Notes: generated by a model not told the origin, from the sequence alone. DNA of 64,000 nt from Imperialibacter sp040222385 (GCF_040222385.1 NZ_JAVKDF010000022.1:1-64000), one strand, 5' to 3'. Numbered from the stretch's first letter, positions 44,303 through 53,900 are shown. A program made the numbers and translations.

Positions 44303-45409
44303 ATGGTGTTCACTTCACAAAGAACTTTTCTCGGCTTAATACTTTTCTCGGTCGTGAGCATGGTGGGGTGCTCCTCTCCTCCGGCATCATTGCCAATTGC
44401 AGATAATCCAAATCCAGACAAAGCCTACTACAGTGAGTTATTGGCGCTTGTGGAAGACAAAGTGCTGGAAGATCCTGACAACCTCGGGCTCAGGGTCAAA
44501 TTAGCTTCATATCATCAAACGCTTGAATGGCCGGAGGTGGCCAATGCCAATATCGAGGCGATTTTAAGAATGGCGCCCAAAGACCCGGAGGTGATGGTGC
44601 TGGTGGCGGACTACTACATACATAGAAACGATTTTGAGAGAAGCTGGATATATGCCCAGCAGGCCGATAGGCTGGGTTCGGTTCACCCTAGTTTATCGCT
44701 GATTAAATCAAAATATCACTATTCCAGAAGGAACTACGGCGAGGCTGCCAGGTACCTGAATCATTATTTTGACACAGGAGGCAAGCTCCCCGAAGCATTT
44801 CTTGTGGCGGCAGAACTTGACCTCCAGAAGAAAGACACCACCAAAGCGTTGTCCGTTTTGGAGAAGGGGGTCGCTGCTAACCCAGGTCATAAGAGCATGA
44901 CCCGCCTGTTGGTGACCCTGCACGAGCAACGAAGCCAGCTAACCGAGCTGGTTGCCGTATTGGAGGGGTATGCTGAAGTCACAGATGACCATAGAACTTA
45001 CAGGGCGGAGTTGCTTGACGCTTACTTCAAGGCTGCTGACTATGGAAAAGCATCGGGGTTTGCTGCTAGCTGGCCTGAGCCCTCCGAAAACGGACTCTTT
45101 CAATACGGGAGCCTGATGCTCGAATCGTCGATGATCGACTCCGCCTTTTGGTATGCTGAACGGATGATTCAGCAAGATTCCCTAAGTGTGTCCGGACGTT
45201 TGCTCAAAGCACGCTACTTTAACCGTAAGGGTAGAATGGGGGATGCTTATAATTTTTACACGTCGGCGCTGGCGTTGGATTCCACCAACCAAATAGCCCT
45301 TGAAGAACGGGGTATTGTTGCTGGAAAAATTGCATATTTGCGAAAACTTAGGGAGCAGCAGGCGGCAATGCCGGTGTTTGATCTGGCTCCGAAGAAATCT
45401 GATAATTAG
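44303..45409 (+). CDS. TPR-repeat lipoprotein
   Basis: From the ATG at 44303, one base after the upstream stop, this is a 368-residue protein with SPII lipobox MVGC (lipid Cys23). The frame extends upstream to 44267 inside the DUF5686 gene, but that start would put a non-signal peptide ahead of the signal. The mature protein is made of tetratricopeptide helices (for example NYGEAARYLNHYFDTGG, TKALSVLEKGVAANPGHKS), a protein-interaction scaffold. Probably co-transcribed with the DUF5686 gene and perhaps its partner. Confidence 0.82.
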   Translation: MVFTSQRTFLGLILFSVVSMVGCSSPPASLPIADNPNPDKAYYSELLALVEDKVLEDPDNLGLRVKLASYHQTLEWPEVANANIEAILRMAPKDPEVMVLVADYYIHRNDFERSWIYAQQADRLGSVHPSLSLIKSKYHYSRRNYGEAARYLNHYFDTGGKLPEAFLVAAELDLQKKDTTKALSVLEKGVAANPGHKSMTRLLVTLHEQRSQLTELVAVLEGYAEVTDDHRTYRAELLDAYFKAADYGKASGFAASWPEPSENGLFQYGSLMLESSMIDSAFWYAERMIQQDSLSVSGRLLKARYFNRKGRMGDAYNFYTSALALDSTNQIALEERGIVAGKIAYLRKLREQQAAMPVFDLAPKKSDN

Positions 45410-45418
45410 TAGAATTGA

Positions 45419-47380
45419 ATGAGTAACGAGAAAATTAAGCTTACCCTCCCTGATGGAAGCGTTCGGGAATATGATAAGGGGGTAACTGGGTTGGATGTGG
45501 CAATGAGCATCAGCGAGGGGTTGGCCAGGAATGTTTTGGCTGCCAAATTCAATGGAAACGTAATTGATGCATTCCGTGCCATCACGGAAGACGGCACTTT
45601 TCAGTTGCTCACCTGGAATGACAAAGAGGGTAAATCAACTTTTTGGCACTCTTCAGCACACTTGATGGCTGAGGCGCTTGAAGCACTGTATCCGGGTGTT
45701 AAGCTGGGTATCGGGCCGCCGATTGAAAACGGTTTTTATTACGACGTTGATTTTGGGAACAGGGAATTTACAGCCGCCGAGCTTCCTAAAATAGAGGAAA
45801 AAATGCTGGAGCTGGCGAGGCAAAAAAATGCCTTTTCCCGCCGGGACATCAGCAAGAAAGATGCCGTGGCCTACTTTGAAGAGAAGGGCGATCCTTACAA
45901 GCTGGAGCTTATTGCCGATTTGGCAGATGGCACCATTTCTTTTTACGAGCAGGGCAACTTCACGGATCTCTGCCGGGGACCGCATATTCCAAATACAGGT
46001 TTTATCAAAGCGACCAAGATACTGAACATCGCCGGTGCCTACTGGCGTGGTAATGAGAAGAACAAGCAGCTTACAAGGCTTTATGGGATTACTTTCCCTA
46101 AACAGGGGGAGCTCAAAGAATACTTGGAGCTACTTGAAGAGGCTAAGAAGCGTGATCATAGAAAAATAGGTAAGGAACTGGAGCTTTTCACTTTCTCAGA
46201 AAAGGTGGGCAAAGGGCTTCCGTTGTGGTTGCCTAAGGGTGCCATTCTTCGTGAGCGCCTCGAAAACTTCATGCGCAAAGCGCAGGTGAAGGCCGGATAT
46301 GACCAGGTGGTGTCACCTCATATTGGCAGTAAGGAGTTATATGTGACTTCGGGGCACTACGAAAAATACGGCAAGGATTCTTTTCAGCCCATCAACACAC
46401 CGGAGGAGGGTGAAGAGTTTCTTTTGAAGCCGATGAACTGCCCTCACCATTGTGAGATGTACAAGAGCAAGCCGAGGTCGTACAAGGACTTGCCTGTGAG
46501 GTACGCTGAGTTTGGTACTGTCTACCGTTACGAGCAAAGTGGCGAGCTGCACGGCCTGACCCGTGTGCGAGGCTTTACTCAGGACGATGCGCATATTTTC
46601 TGCCGCCCGGATCAAGTAAAGGAGGAATTTGCTAAGGTAATTGACCTGGTATTGTATGTATTTAAGTCATTGGGCTTCAGTGACTACAATGCTCAGGTAT
46701 CGCTGAGAGATCCTGAGACACCCGAAAAATACATCGGTACTGAGGAGAACTGGGTAATTGCAGAAAATGCGATTATAGAGGTGGCCGCTGCAAAGGGACT
46801 AAAAACAACTGTAGAGCTTGGAGAAGCAGCTTTTTACGGCCCTAAACTCGATTTTATGGTCAAAGATGCTCTTGGTAGAAACTGGCAGCTGGGAACGATA
46901 CAAGTGGACTACACATTGCCAGATCGATTCGAACTTGAGTATGTGGGTGCCGATAACCAGAAGCACAGGCCGGTTATGATCCACAGAGCACCGTTCGGCT
47001 CTATGGAGCGCTTTGTGGCTATTCTGATTGAAAGCACTGCCGGCGAGTTTCCGTTGTGGTTATCACCAGAGCAGATTGCCATCCTGCCCATTTCGGAGAA
47101 ATTCCATGACTACGCCAATCAGGTTAGACTGATGCTCCAGGAGAATGATATCCGGGGCAATGTCGATGAAAGAGATGAGAAAATAGGCCGGAAGATCAGG
47201 GATGCGGAAATCAAAAAGATTCCGTTCATGTTGATCGTAGGGGAGAAGGAGGCGGAAAGTAAAACCATTGCTCTTAGGGAGCATGGCAAGGGAGATATCG
47301 GCACCTTTTCAGGCAACGAATTCGTTGACTATTTTGGAAAGCGAATAAAAATGAGTCTGGCAGGCGAAAAAGAAGCCTGA
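45419..47380 (+). CDS. thrS: Threonine-tRNA ligase
   Basis: The enzyme charges tRNA-Thr in the cytosol. The 653-residue protein has a TGS domain (about 1-65), an editing domain with HSSAHLMAEAL, and a class II catalytic core with NCPHHCEMY, RYAEFGTVYRYEQSGEL and RGFTQDDAHIFC. The anticodon-binding domain starts near residue 540 (PEQIAILPISEKF). Length is normal. It heads the conserved thrS-infC-rpmI-rplT block. Confidence 0.97.
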   Translation: MSNEKIKLTLPDGSVREYDKGVTGLDVAMSISEGLARNVLAAKFNGNVIDAFRAITEDGTFQLLTWNDKEGKSTFWHSSAHLMAEALEALYPGVKLGIGPPIENGFYYDVDFGNREFTAAELPKIEEKMLELARQKNAFSRRDISKKDAVAYFEEKGDPYKLELIADLADGTISFYEQGNFTDLCRGPHIPNTGFIKATKILNIAGAYWRGNEKNKQLTRLYGITFPKQGELKEYLELLEEAKKRDHRKIGKELELFTFSEKVGKGLPLWLPKGAILRERLENFMRKAQVKAGYDQVVSPHIGSKELYVTSGHYEKYGKDSFQPINTPEEGEEFLLKPMNCPHHCEMYKSKPRSYKDLPVRYAEFGTVYRYEQSGELHGLTRVRGFTQDDAHIFCRPDQVKEEFAKVIDLVLYVFKSLGFSDYNAQVSLRDPETPEKYIGTEENWVIAENAIIEVAAAKGLKTTVELGEAAFYGPKLDFMVKDALGRNWQLGTIQVDYTLPDRFELEYVGADNQKHRPVMIHRAPFGSMERFVAILIESTAGEFPLWLSPEQIAILPISEKFHDYANQVRLMLQENDIRGNVDERDEKIGRKIRDAEIKKIPFMLIVGEKEAESKTIALREHGKGDIGTFSGNEFVDYFGKRIKMSLAGEKEA

Positions 47381-47473
47381 GGATTATAGAAGGCTATTTA
47401 TAAAAGCGGCTTGCTGCTTTTGATTAGTAGAATTTTTGTGGATATTTGCATCCTTGTTTTGAAACCTAAATAC

Positions 47474-47479
47474 GGAGGT
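47474..47479 (+). promoter_or_regulatory. Strong Shine-Dalgarno for infC
   Basis: GGAGGT lies five bases before the ATT at 47485. Most genes in this window lack such a site, so it fixes the infC start on ATT rather than on the ATG at 47650, 55 codons downstream. Confidence 0.8.
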
Positions 47480-47484
47480 ATAAA

Positions 47485-48036
47485 ATTTTAAGACCGAGAC
47501 CACGAGGTTTTAGGGGTAAACCTGAAGAACCTTACAAGATTAATGAGAGAATTGAAGCCCGTGAGGTAAGGGTAATAGCCGAAGATGGAAATCTTGGCGT
47601 TATTCCAACCCGGGATGCAATCAAAATTGCCAAAGAGCAAAACCTGGATTTGGTGGAGATTTCTCCTACTGCCGTTCCTCCTGTTTGCCGTATAGTTGAC
47701 TATTCGAAGTTCAAATACGAGCAAAAGAAGAAACAGAAGGAAATCAAGGCCAAAGCCCAGAAGACTGTCATTAAAGAAATTCGTTTTGGTCCTAACACGG
47801 ATGATCATGACTTCAACTTCAAATTGAAGCACGCCATCAACTTTCTTAAGGAAGGTTCCAAAGTAAAAGCATACGTACAGTTTGTGGGCAGAACAATCGT
47901 ATTTAAGGAAAGAGGAGAAATCCTTCTGCTTAAGTTCGCTCAGGAGCTGGAAGAGTATGGAAAGGTAGAGCAACTACCCAGGCTCGAAGGAAAGCGGATG
48001 TCGTTGTTCGTAGCCCCAAAGGTTGCCAAGAAATAA
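47485..48036 (+). CDS. infC: Translation initiation factor IF-3, ATT start
   Basis: IF-3 binds the 30S subunit and checks initiator tRNA and start codon. From the ATT at 47485 the protein has 183 residues, normal for the family, with a basic N-terminal stretch then the IF3-N domain (PYKINERIEAREVRVI). The linker and IF3-C domain follow (EIRFGPNTDDHDFNFKLKHAINFL). Starting at the first ATG (47650) would delete most of the N-terminal domain. The AUU start is the classic device by which IF-3 represses its own translation, since IF-3 discriminates against it. thrS precedes and rpmI follows. Confidence 0.95.
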   Translation: MLRPRPRGFRGKPEEPYKINERIEAREVRVIAEDGNLGVIPTRDAIKIAKEQNLDLVEISPTAVPPVCRIVDYSKFKYEQKKKQKEIKAKAQKTVIKEIRFGPNTDDHDFNFKLKHAINFLKEGSKVKAYVQFVGRTIVFKERGEILLLKFAQELEEYGKVEQLPRLEGKRMSLFVAPKVAKK

Positions 48037-48058
48037 TTTTTGTTAAACTATATATACA

Positions 48059-48253
48059 ATGCCGAAAGTTAAAACCAAATCGGGAGCAAAGAAACGCTTT
48101 AAGCTAACGGGGACTGGTAAAATCAAACGTAAGCATGCTTTCAAAAGCCACATTCTTACTAAGAAGGAAACCAAGCAAAAGCGCTCTCTTACTGACATGA
48201 CTTTAGTACACAAGTCAGACGAGAACAGAGTAAGAGATATGCTCAACATCTAA
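48059..48253 (+). CDS. rpmI: Ribosomal protein bL35
   Basis: A 64-residue, very basic large-subunit protein starting MPKVKTKSGAKKRFKLTGTG, the standard bL35 sequence. It lies 22 bases after infC and ahead of rplT in the conserved order. Confidence 0.97.
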   Translation: MPKVKTKSGAKKRFKLTGTGKIKRKHAFKSHILTKKETKQKRSLTDMTLVHKSDENRVRDMLNI

Positions 48254-48263
48254 GAAAAACTTA

Positions 48264-48328
48264 GGTTCTATGTTTCACCAGGTTTTTGGTCAACAAGTGT
48301 TCTGAGTAGAACCACCAAACACCAAAAA
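48264..48328 (+). promoter_or_regulatory. Candidate L20-operator pseudoknot ahead of rplT
   Basis: Two perfect helices cross: GGTTCTA (48264-48270) pairs with TAGAACC (48307-48313), and TTTTTGGT (48283-48290) pairs with ACCAAAAA (48321-48328). Together they make an H-type pseudoknot ending 11 bases before the rplT ATG. L20 of other bacteria represses its own operon through structured leader RNA. The role here is inference. Confidence 0.4.
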
Positions 48329-48339
48329 ATGTAATTACT

Positions 48340-48684
48340 ATGCCAAGATCAGTAAATCACGTAGCGTCAAGAGCGAGGAGAAAGAAAATCCTCAAAGCAG
48401 CCAAAGGTTTTTATGGCCGCAGAAAAAATGTTTGGACGGTAGCTAAGAATGCCGTTGAAAAAGCATGGAAATATGCTTATGAAGGCCGCAAGCAGAAGAA
48501 GAGAAACTTCAGAGCTTTGTGGATTCAGCGTATCAATGCAGGTGCCAGAGAGCACGGAATATCTTATTCTGTATTGATGGGCAAAATGAAAACTTCTAAG
48601 ATCGATTTGAACCGTAAGGTACTTGCCGACTTAGCCATGAACCACCCAGAAGCTTTCAAAGCTGTGGTGGACAAGGTAAAGTAG
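48340..48684 (+). CDS. rplT: Ribosomal protein bL20
   Basis: A 114-residue basic protein with the bL20 opening MPRSVNHVASRARRKKILK and the globular C-terminal half (RALWIQRINAGAREHGISYS). It is an early assembly protein of the 50S subunit. It ends the thrS-infC-rpmI-rplT block and is followed by a terminator. Confidence 0.97.
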   Translation: MPRSVNHVASRARRKKILKAAKGFYGRRKNVWTVAKNAVEKAWKYAYEGRKQKKRNFRALWIQRINAGAREHGISYSVLMGKMKTSKIDLNRKVLADLAMNHPEAFKAVVDKVK

Positions 48685-48710
48685 TTCGACAAGCCTTTAT
48701 CAATAATATT

Positions 48711-48736
48711 AAAAGCTCCAGAGATGGGGCTTTTTT
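48711..48736 (+). terminator. Rho-independent terminator after rplT
   Basis: AAAAGCTCC (48711-48719) pairs with GGGGCTTTT (48726-48734), including one G-U pair, and a six-T run ends at 48736. It closes the thrS-rplT operon. Confidence 0.85.
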
Positions 48737-48840
48737 AGTTTAAGGGTGAATGACTTACCGCAAGCAAAAGGGGTCAAGCGGAAAATCTGGGGAGTAAGAT
48801 TCTGAAACAACGTTGTACCATTTGGTGAACGATAGACAAT

Positions 48841-48889
48841 AAAGAAGCAAAATGGTTCAATGCGTCCCGCTTGGACCTTTTGCTTCTTT
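48841..48889. terminator. Terminator hairpin, probably for the minus-strand DUF5916 gene
   Basis: A 12-bp perfect stem pairs AAAGAAGCAAAA (48841-48852) with 48878-48889; shorter pairings continue inward. It lies 74 bases beyond the stop of the minus-strand gene at 48963. The 3' arm is T-rich when read on the minus strand. Confidence 0.6.
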
Positions 48890-48962
48890 AAGTAATGACA
48901 AAATACTCTTGCAAAAAAATCAATCCGCCAGAAATATTGCTTGATCCATCCGCAAAAGGCTG

Positions 48963-51464
48963 TTAAATACTGTTGCCTCCAAAGAGATACTTCCTTGCTG
49001 AATTGTAATCGATGAAGTAAGTAAGCCTGACAGACAAGCTGTTGACTTGCGGCAGGCTCAGGGTTTTGTCAAAGTTTTCAGCAAAATTAATGTCGGTGTT
49101 ATTGTCGCTTGAGCTGATGGAGTCTTTCCAAACCACATTCAAAAAGCTGCCTGGCGCAATTTGGTAGAAGTAAACAAAGTCAACATTGAGCGCATTGAAG
49201 TTGGTATCGTGCTGCTTCTGTCCGGATTCGTCGATGCCTTCATACTCAGAGTCGGCCAATTGTCCGTTGCCCTGTAGGTCATAAAATCCGTTATACTTAA
49301 CATTGCTCCAATAGTGCCTAACCCGGAGAGTCAGCCCCATTTTGTTATTGAAAGTGTATTTAGTGCCAAGGATATTATTTGTGGTAAGGACGTCTCTTTC
49401 TCCAAAGATGATCTCATCAAGCGATTCGTTATCAGCGTACAATTTGGTAACGTAGCCCTTAGAGTCCTCAGAGCTCTCTCTGCTAACCCGGAAGTCGATG
49501 GATAGTCTGTTGTTGACTCTGTAGCGGATGGAGGCTCCCAATGAATTGTACGCTTGCTCCCAGTCGGGTCTTCTCCAGGTATTTTGGCTTACATATATTT
49601 TTACGGCTTTGCGGGAATCGCTTTCTACCCATGAGTTCACGCTGTAGGAACCCGGCTGAACAAAATAGTAGCCCTCTTCTCTGGGCTCAAAGTAGTCGTA
49701 ACTGTCGATAGGCTTCAGGCTTGACGACATGCCCACTCCCCAGAAATTCTTGAATTGGGCATAAGTAGATGCGTAAACGTCGGTGCTTGTGAATGTTCTT
49801 GGCTCAAAAAGCTGCCGGTATGATCCGCTGACATTGGCCCGGTAGTAGTTAAATACCCCCATGGGCTTAAATATCCTGTACATGAGGGACACGTTGTGGG
49901 AGACACTATTGGCAGCCCTGTTGAATCCGAAATCGTTGGGGTTGTAGTCTTTGCTTTCAACACTCCTGCCGATGCCATACTGAAAGCTTCCGCTGACCTT
50001 TGAAAGACCCACACTGTACTTATATCCATCCTCCAATTCCCTTGACACATCGGCGTCTTCGGCATTGTAGATGTTGGAGACTGCACCGAACGCTGAGAAC
50101 CGGTAGGTATTGGTGCTGTCGAGCAGGCTAACACTTGCCCCTGTGACGTTGGCATCGTTGGCGCCATCAAGTCTCGTTACATTGGTATTAATAAGGTTAA
50201 TGCTCGAATTGTTTTTCAGGATTTTGTCTACCACCAGCACATTGAAGTTGGTCAGCGGGTCAACTTGTTCCTGTCTGCTTTCGCCAGTCTCGATGTTGCG
50301 TATATTCGCATAAGTCTTGTTGGTCACCGCATTCAGAAAGCCTAGTCCCCAGCCTTTTCCGTTTCTACCGGAGATTTTGGTGGCATTGATCAGGGGTGCT
50401 GCCGACGGAGAACTACTCACTTCTTCTGTTTCGTTATTGTAGTCAATCCCGCCAAAAGTAGCGCCGATACGTCTGGAATACACCAGGTCGCCTTTGTCGA
50501 ACAGTTCCGTTCCTTCTGTGAAGAATTGCCTGTTTTCACTGTATTGCACCTCATAAGCTGACAGATTAAGCACCACGTTATCGGACTGTACCTGGCTAAA
50601 GTCGGGGATGAGGGCCATGTCGAGGGTATAAGACTCGTTGATGCCATACTTTAGGTCCATGCCGCCAGTGAATGAGAATTTTTCTTTGCCATTGACCCCA
50701 TCGTTGGTATAAATGGTGGTAGCGTAGGGGAGTAGCGATAAGCGAACCGGTGGTTTGATGTCTTCAAGCCCTCTGAGCACTCCCGATTGGTTCACAGTAC
50801 CCCTGATCGAATTGTCTACCGGATTCCAATATGATTCCTCCTGATTTCGTTTTACCTGGCGATAAAAGTTGATACCCCAGTTCTGTTGCGAGGTGGCTGG
50901 AAACCGGAGTGCGAAATAGGGTATTTTTATCTCAACAGTCCATCCGTTTTCATTGTAAGCGATAGCACTTTCCCAAACCGCATCCCAATTTTCGTCCCAA
51001 TTATCACCATTGATGAAGTAGTCGCCTTGCACGCCTGCGGCTGAAACGAAAAAGCTGAAAGCATTTTGACCGCTGTTGTAAGGGTCGACCAAAATACCAA
51101 ACCAGTCTGTGTTCCTGTTGAAGTCGTCTCTTTTGCCAAATTCTCTTCTTATTTCGGAGGGATTTGGATCGTATAGTCTTGCTGAAAGGTAGAGGGCATT
51201 GTCATCATACACCAACTCAACGGCAGTAAGGAAATCCGACTTTTCGCCGTTGTTCGGCTTGAATTGAGTGAACTGGGTGGGTGTCGGGCTTTGACTCCAT
51301 ATGTCTTCGTCAAGGATGCCATCCACTTTTGGACTACTTGTGATGCGTTTGGTGGCAAACTCATTTTTACCGGAGCCGGAGGCTGACGCCAGGTGCGGAG
51401 AGAAAAGAAAAATTAAAAGGAAACAACCAAGGGATAACAGGTCTTTATGATCCAATTTGAACAT
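48963..51464 (-). CDS. DUF5916 outer-membrane protein with CBM9-like N-terminal domain
   Basis: An 833-residue exported protein with a signal peptide cleaved near residue 29 (ASASG). A CBM9-like/DOMON-type domain (about 40-225) reads KVDGILDEDIWSQSPT and YDDNALYLSARLYDPNPSEI. The remaining 600 residues are the DUF5916 region, with many amphipathic strands typical of an outer-membrane barrel. The function is unknown; the N-terminal module suggests glycan binding (inference). It is a single gene with its own terminator. Confidence 0.9.
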   Translation of the reverse strand: MFKLDHKDLLSLGCFLLIFLFSPHLASASGSGKNEFATKRITSSPKVDGILDEDIWSQSPTPTQFTQFKPNNGEKSDFLTAVELVYDDNALYLSARLYDPNPSEIRREFGKRDDFNRNTDWFGILVDPYNSGQNAFSFFVSAAGVQGDYFINGDNWDENWDAVWESAIAYNENGWTVEIKIPYFALRFPATSQQNWGINFYRQVKRNQEESYWNPVDNSIRGTVNQSGVLRGLEDIKPPVRLSLLPYATTIYTNDGVNGKEKFSFTGGMDLKYGINESYTLDMALIPDFSQVQSDNVVLNLSAYEVQYSENRQFFTEGTELFDKGDLVYSRRIGATFGGIDYNNETEEVSSSPSAAPLINATKISGRNGKGWGLGFLNAVTNKTYANIRNIETGESRQEQVDPLTNFNVLVVDKILKNNSSINLINTNVTRLDGANDANVTGASVSLLDSTNTYRFSAFGAVSNIYNAEDADVSRELEDGYKYSVGLSKVSGSFQYGIGRSVESKDYNPNDFGFNRAANSVSHNVSLMYRIFKPMGVFNYYRANVSGSYRQLFEPRTFTSTDVYASTYAQFKNFWGVGMSSSLKPIDSYDYFEPREEGYYFVQPGSYSVNSWVESDSRKAVKIYVSQNTWRRPDWEQAYNSLGASIRYRVNNRLSIDFRVSRESSEDSKGYVTKLYADNESLDEIIFGERDVLTTNNILGTKYTFNNKMGLTLRVRHYWSNVKYNGFYDLQGNGQLADSEYEGIDESGQKQHDTNFNALNVDFVYFYQIAPGSFLNVVWKDSISSSDNNTDINFAENFDKTLSLPQVNSLSVRLTYFIDYNSARKYLFGGNSI

Positions 51465-51616
51465 TAAGGGCTATTTGTTAAACTATCTGTGCTAATATGC
51501 TTTGCAAATTTAGCTATGATCGCCGTTAGCTCAGTTGTAATTCTGATAAATGGTAAGGATCATGACATCTTTTTACACTTTAGCTCACTCTGTGTTTTCG
51601 CACACACTGGTTTCGT

Positions 51617-52666
51617 TCAATGATCAGCTTGACTGGTACTCATCAATGCTTTGATCTCGGTCAGCAGCTCGTCTCGTTTAGTCTTTCCTACATTATTGAG
51701 CATAATGATCACCTGTCCACTCTCAAGGTTTCGTTCGATGTAAGTACGGAAGCTCGTTAGTGTACCGTTGTGCCGTACGCTCTTCGGGTTATCCTCGTCG
51801 ATGTTCCAGCCAAAGCCATACCATGATTTGCTTCCGTCATTCAATATCATAGGTCTATAGGCTTCTTCCATCGTAGCTTGCGATACCAACTGATAGCTTT
51901 GCAACGCCTGGTGCCACTTGTACATATCCTCTATGTTGGAGTAGAGCCCGCCGCCACCTGTAGTGAAATACTGATAGTCGTCTTCTTTTCCATCAGCATC
52001 AAAGCCTTTGCACGGATTGGTTCTTTCAGGCATTTTTTCGTCATAAGCTACCGTGCTGGTCATGCCTGTGGGTTCGAATACATTTTCCTGCATAAACTGA
52101 TTGAAGCCTTTGCCGCTGATTTGCTGAACGATGGATGACAGCAACACATAGGCGGTATTTGAGTATTCATATTGGCCGCCAGGAGCAAAATTGAGTGAGT
52201 CAATGCGCTCAACCACTTTCACCACATCAGAATTGGTAAAACCGGGAACTGCCACACCCAAGCCGTAGTAGTCGGGGATGCCGGAAGTGTGGGTGAGCAA
52301 GTTTCGTATCGTAACCGAGTTGGCCCAGGAAGGGAAGCTTGGGAAGTACGTGCTCAGTGTGTCGTCGAAGGTCAGCCCGCCGTCTTCTTTTAGCAGCATG
52401 ATCGCCATCGCAGTAAACTGTTTGGATACCGAGGCCATATAGAAAGTTGAAGTGACATCGAGCGGCTTGTTGGCATCAAAATCGGCCATACCGTATGCTT
52501 CCTTAAGAAGCGTGCCGGTGCTGTCAGCGATAAGCATAGTGCCGTTGTAGAAGCCCGTATTGTGGTATTTTTCCACAACATTGTGAAGCTGGTCAGTAAG
52601 ATTTTCTTGTTGTGAACAGGCTCCGAGAAATAGAGTGCCAATAATAAAAGCTGCTATGGATCGCAT
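51617..52666 (-). CDS. Serine hydrolase of the beta-lactamase/PBP4* family, lipoprotein
   Basis: A 349-residue lipoprotein (lipobox LGAC, lipid Cys17) with the class C beta-lactamase-like fold. Motif 1 is Ser79-x-x-Lys82 (SVSK) and motif 2 is Tyr168-Ser-Asn170 (YSN). HNG replaces the KTG triad at the third motif, as usual for this esterase/peptidase branch. Substrates of such proteins vary widely. Divergent from the LD-carboxypeptidase gene, which hints at a murein-peptide role (inference). Confidence 0.88.
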   Translation of the reverse strand: MRSIAAFIIGTLFLGACSQQENLTDQLHNVVEKYHNTGFYNGTMLIADSTGTLLKEAYGMADFDANKPLDVTSTFYMASVSKQFTAMAIMLLKEDGGLTFDDTLSTYFPSFPSWANSVTIRNLLTHTSGIPDYYGLGVAVPGFTNSDVVKVVERIDSLNFAPGGQYEYSNTAYVLLSSIVQQISGKGFNQFMQENVFEPTGMTSTVAYDEKMPERTNPCKGFDADGKEDDYQYFTTGGGGLYSNIEDMYKWHQALQSYQLVSQATMEEAYRPMILNDGSKSWYGFGWNIDEDNPKSVRHNGTLTSFRTYIERNLESGQVIIMLNNVGKTKRDELLTEIKALMSTSQADH

Positions 52667-52824
52667 AGTTTGTTAAGTTTGGTCTGTGTAAGATAGCGCT
52701 GGAAAAAAGAACATGAAAGCTTTTTCAGGGAAGCGGCAAAATGGACGTTAAATAAGGCTTTATCTTGATGGGAGGATTGCTATATCAGCCAAACTTTTGT
52801 TAGTTTTCCGCTTAATTAGCGCTC

Positions 52825-53895
52825 ATGGACAGAAGAAAATTTATTACAGGGAGTTTGCTGGTTACGGGGGGTGGGCTGCTAGCCCCAACAATGGCGAAAG
52901 CCGAAAGCAAAGCTTTTGCATCAGGAACCTGGCCAGACCGAATTATCAAACCCAAAAAACTTAGCAAAGGTGACACAATAGGTCTTATTACACCTTCAAG
53001 TGCCATTTCCCGGGGATCCTTTGAGAGCACACTTGAGAACATGGAAGCCCTTGGTTTTAAGGTGAAATACTCTGACAATATGCGGGTTCGAAAAGGCTTT
53101 CTGGCTGGCACTGATCAGCAGCGACTCGACGACCTCCATACCATGTTTGCCGATCCATCGGTCGATGGAATTTTCTGCGCCAGAGGTGGCTACGGGGCAG
53201 GCAGGCTTTTGCCAGGAATTGATTACAGCTTGATTGCCTCCAACCCAAAAGCATTTATTGGGTACAGCGACATCACAGCGCTTCATTTTGCGATATTCAA
53301 CAAGACCGGGTTGGTGACTTTTCATGGCCCCGTCGGTGCCTCCAACTTTACCGACTACACCGCTGACAGCTTTGAAGATACCCTCATCAAGGGCAAAGGG
53401 AAGATCAAGATAGAGCAGGCAAAAGAAGACCGGGAAAGGCAGGAAGACTATATTCAGATCTATTCCATTACAGATGGCGTAGCCAAAGGTGAACTCGTAG
53501 GAGGCAACCTTAGTCTTGTAAGCTCGCTTACAGGCACACCATTCGATCTCGACTTTACCAACAAACTGGTTTTCCTGGAAGAAGTAGGCGAGTCGCCATA
53601 TAGGATTGACAGGATGTTGACACAACTTCTGCTGGCTGGGAAGTTGCAGGCAGCCAAAGGCATAGTTTTAGGCGTGTTCAACGACTGCGATGAAAAAGAC
53701 ACTGACCCCGATTTTGGAGACAAAACCTCGCTCAGGGAGACACTTGCGGAGCGTCTCGGAAGTTTAAGTATTCCGGTTTTATATGGAATGTCTTTTGGGC
53801 ACGTGTCCAATATTGCTACGCTTCCCATGGGCATCTCTGCTGAGCTTGACACTTACAAACAATCGTTGACCCTTCTCGAAGAATCCGTTCTTTAA
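52825..53895 (+). CDS. LD-carboxypeptidase (peptidase S66)
   Basis: This enzyme removes the terminal D-alanine from murein tetrapeptides. The 356-residue protein begins with MDRRKFITGS, a Tat-like twin-arginine signal, so it is probably exported folded. Catalytic Ser148 is in GYSDIT, the acidic residue in LEEVGESPYRID (Glu251 or 252) and His325 in FGHVSN. It heads an operon with the dipeptide epimerase (5-base gap) and an AONS-like enzyme, a murein tripeptide salvage route. The E. coli homologue LdcA is cytosolic, so the signal is a notable difference. Confidence 0.92.
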   Translation: MDRRKFITGSLLVTGGGLLAPTMAKAESKAFASGTWPDRIIKPKKLSKGDTIGLITPSSAISRGSFESTLENMEALGFKVKYSDNMRVRKGFLAGTDQQRLDDLHTMFADPSVDGIFCARGGYGAGRLLPGIDYSLIASNPKAFIGYSDITALHFAIFNKTGLVTFHGPVGASNFTDYTADSFEDTLIKGKGKIKIEQAKEDRERQEDYIQIYSITDGVAKGELVGGNLSLVSSLTGTPFDLDFTNKLVFLEEVGESPYRIDRMLTQLLLAGKLQAAKGIVLGVFNDCDEKDTDPDFGDKTSLRETLAERLGSLSIPVLYGMSFGHVSNIATLPMGISAELDTYKQSLTLLEESVL

Positions 53896-53900
53896 GCTTT

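Noticed and set aside
47650..48036. infC starting at the first ATG
   Set aside because: It would give 128 residues and lose most of the N-terminal domain; the upstream frame is open, conserved-looking and preceded by GGAGGT and ATT.
53057..53625. Open frames antisense to the LD-carboxypeptidase gene
   Set aside because: The plus-strand gene has all catalytic motifs; the opposite frames have no domain or signal and a random-looking composition.
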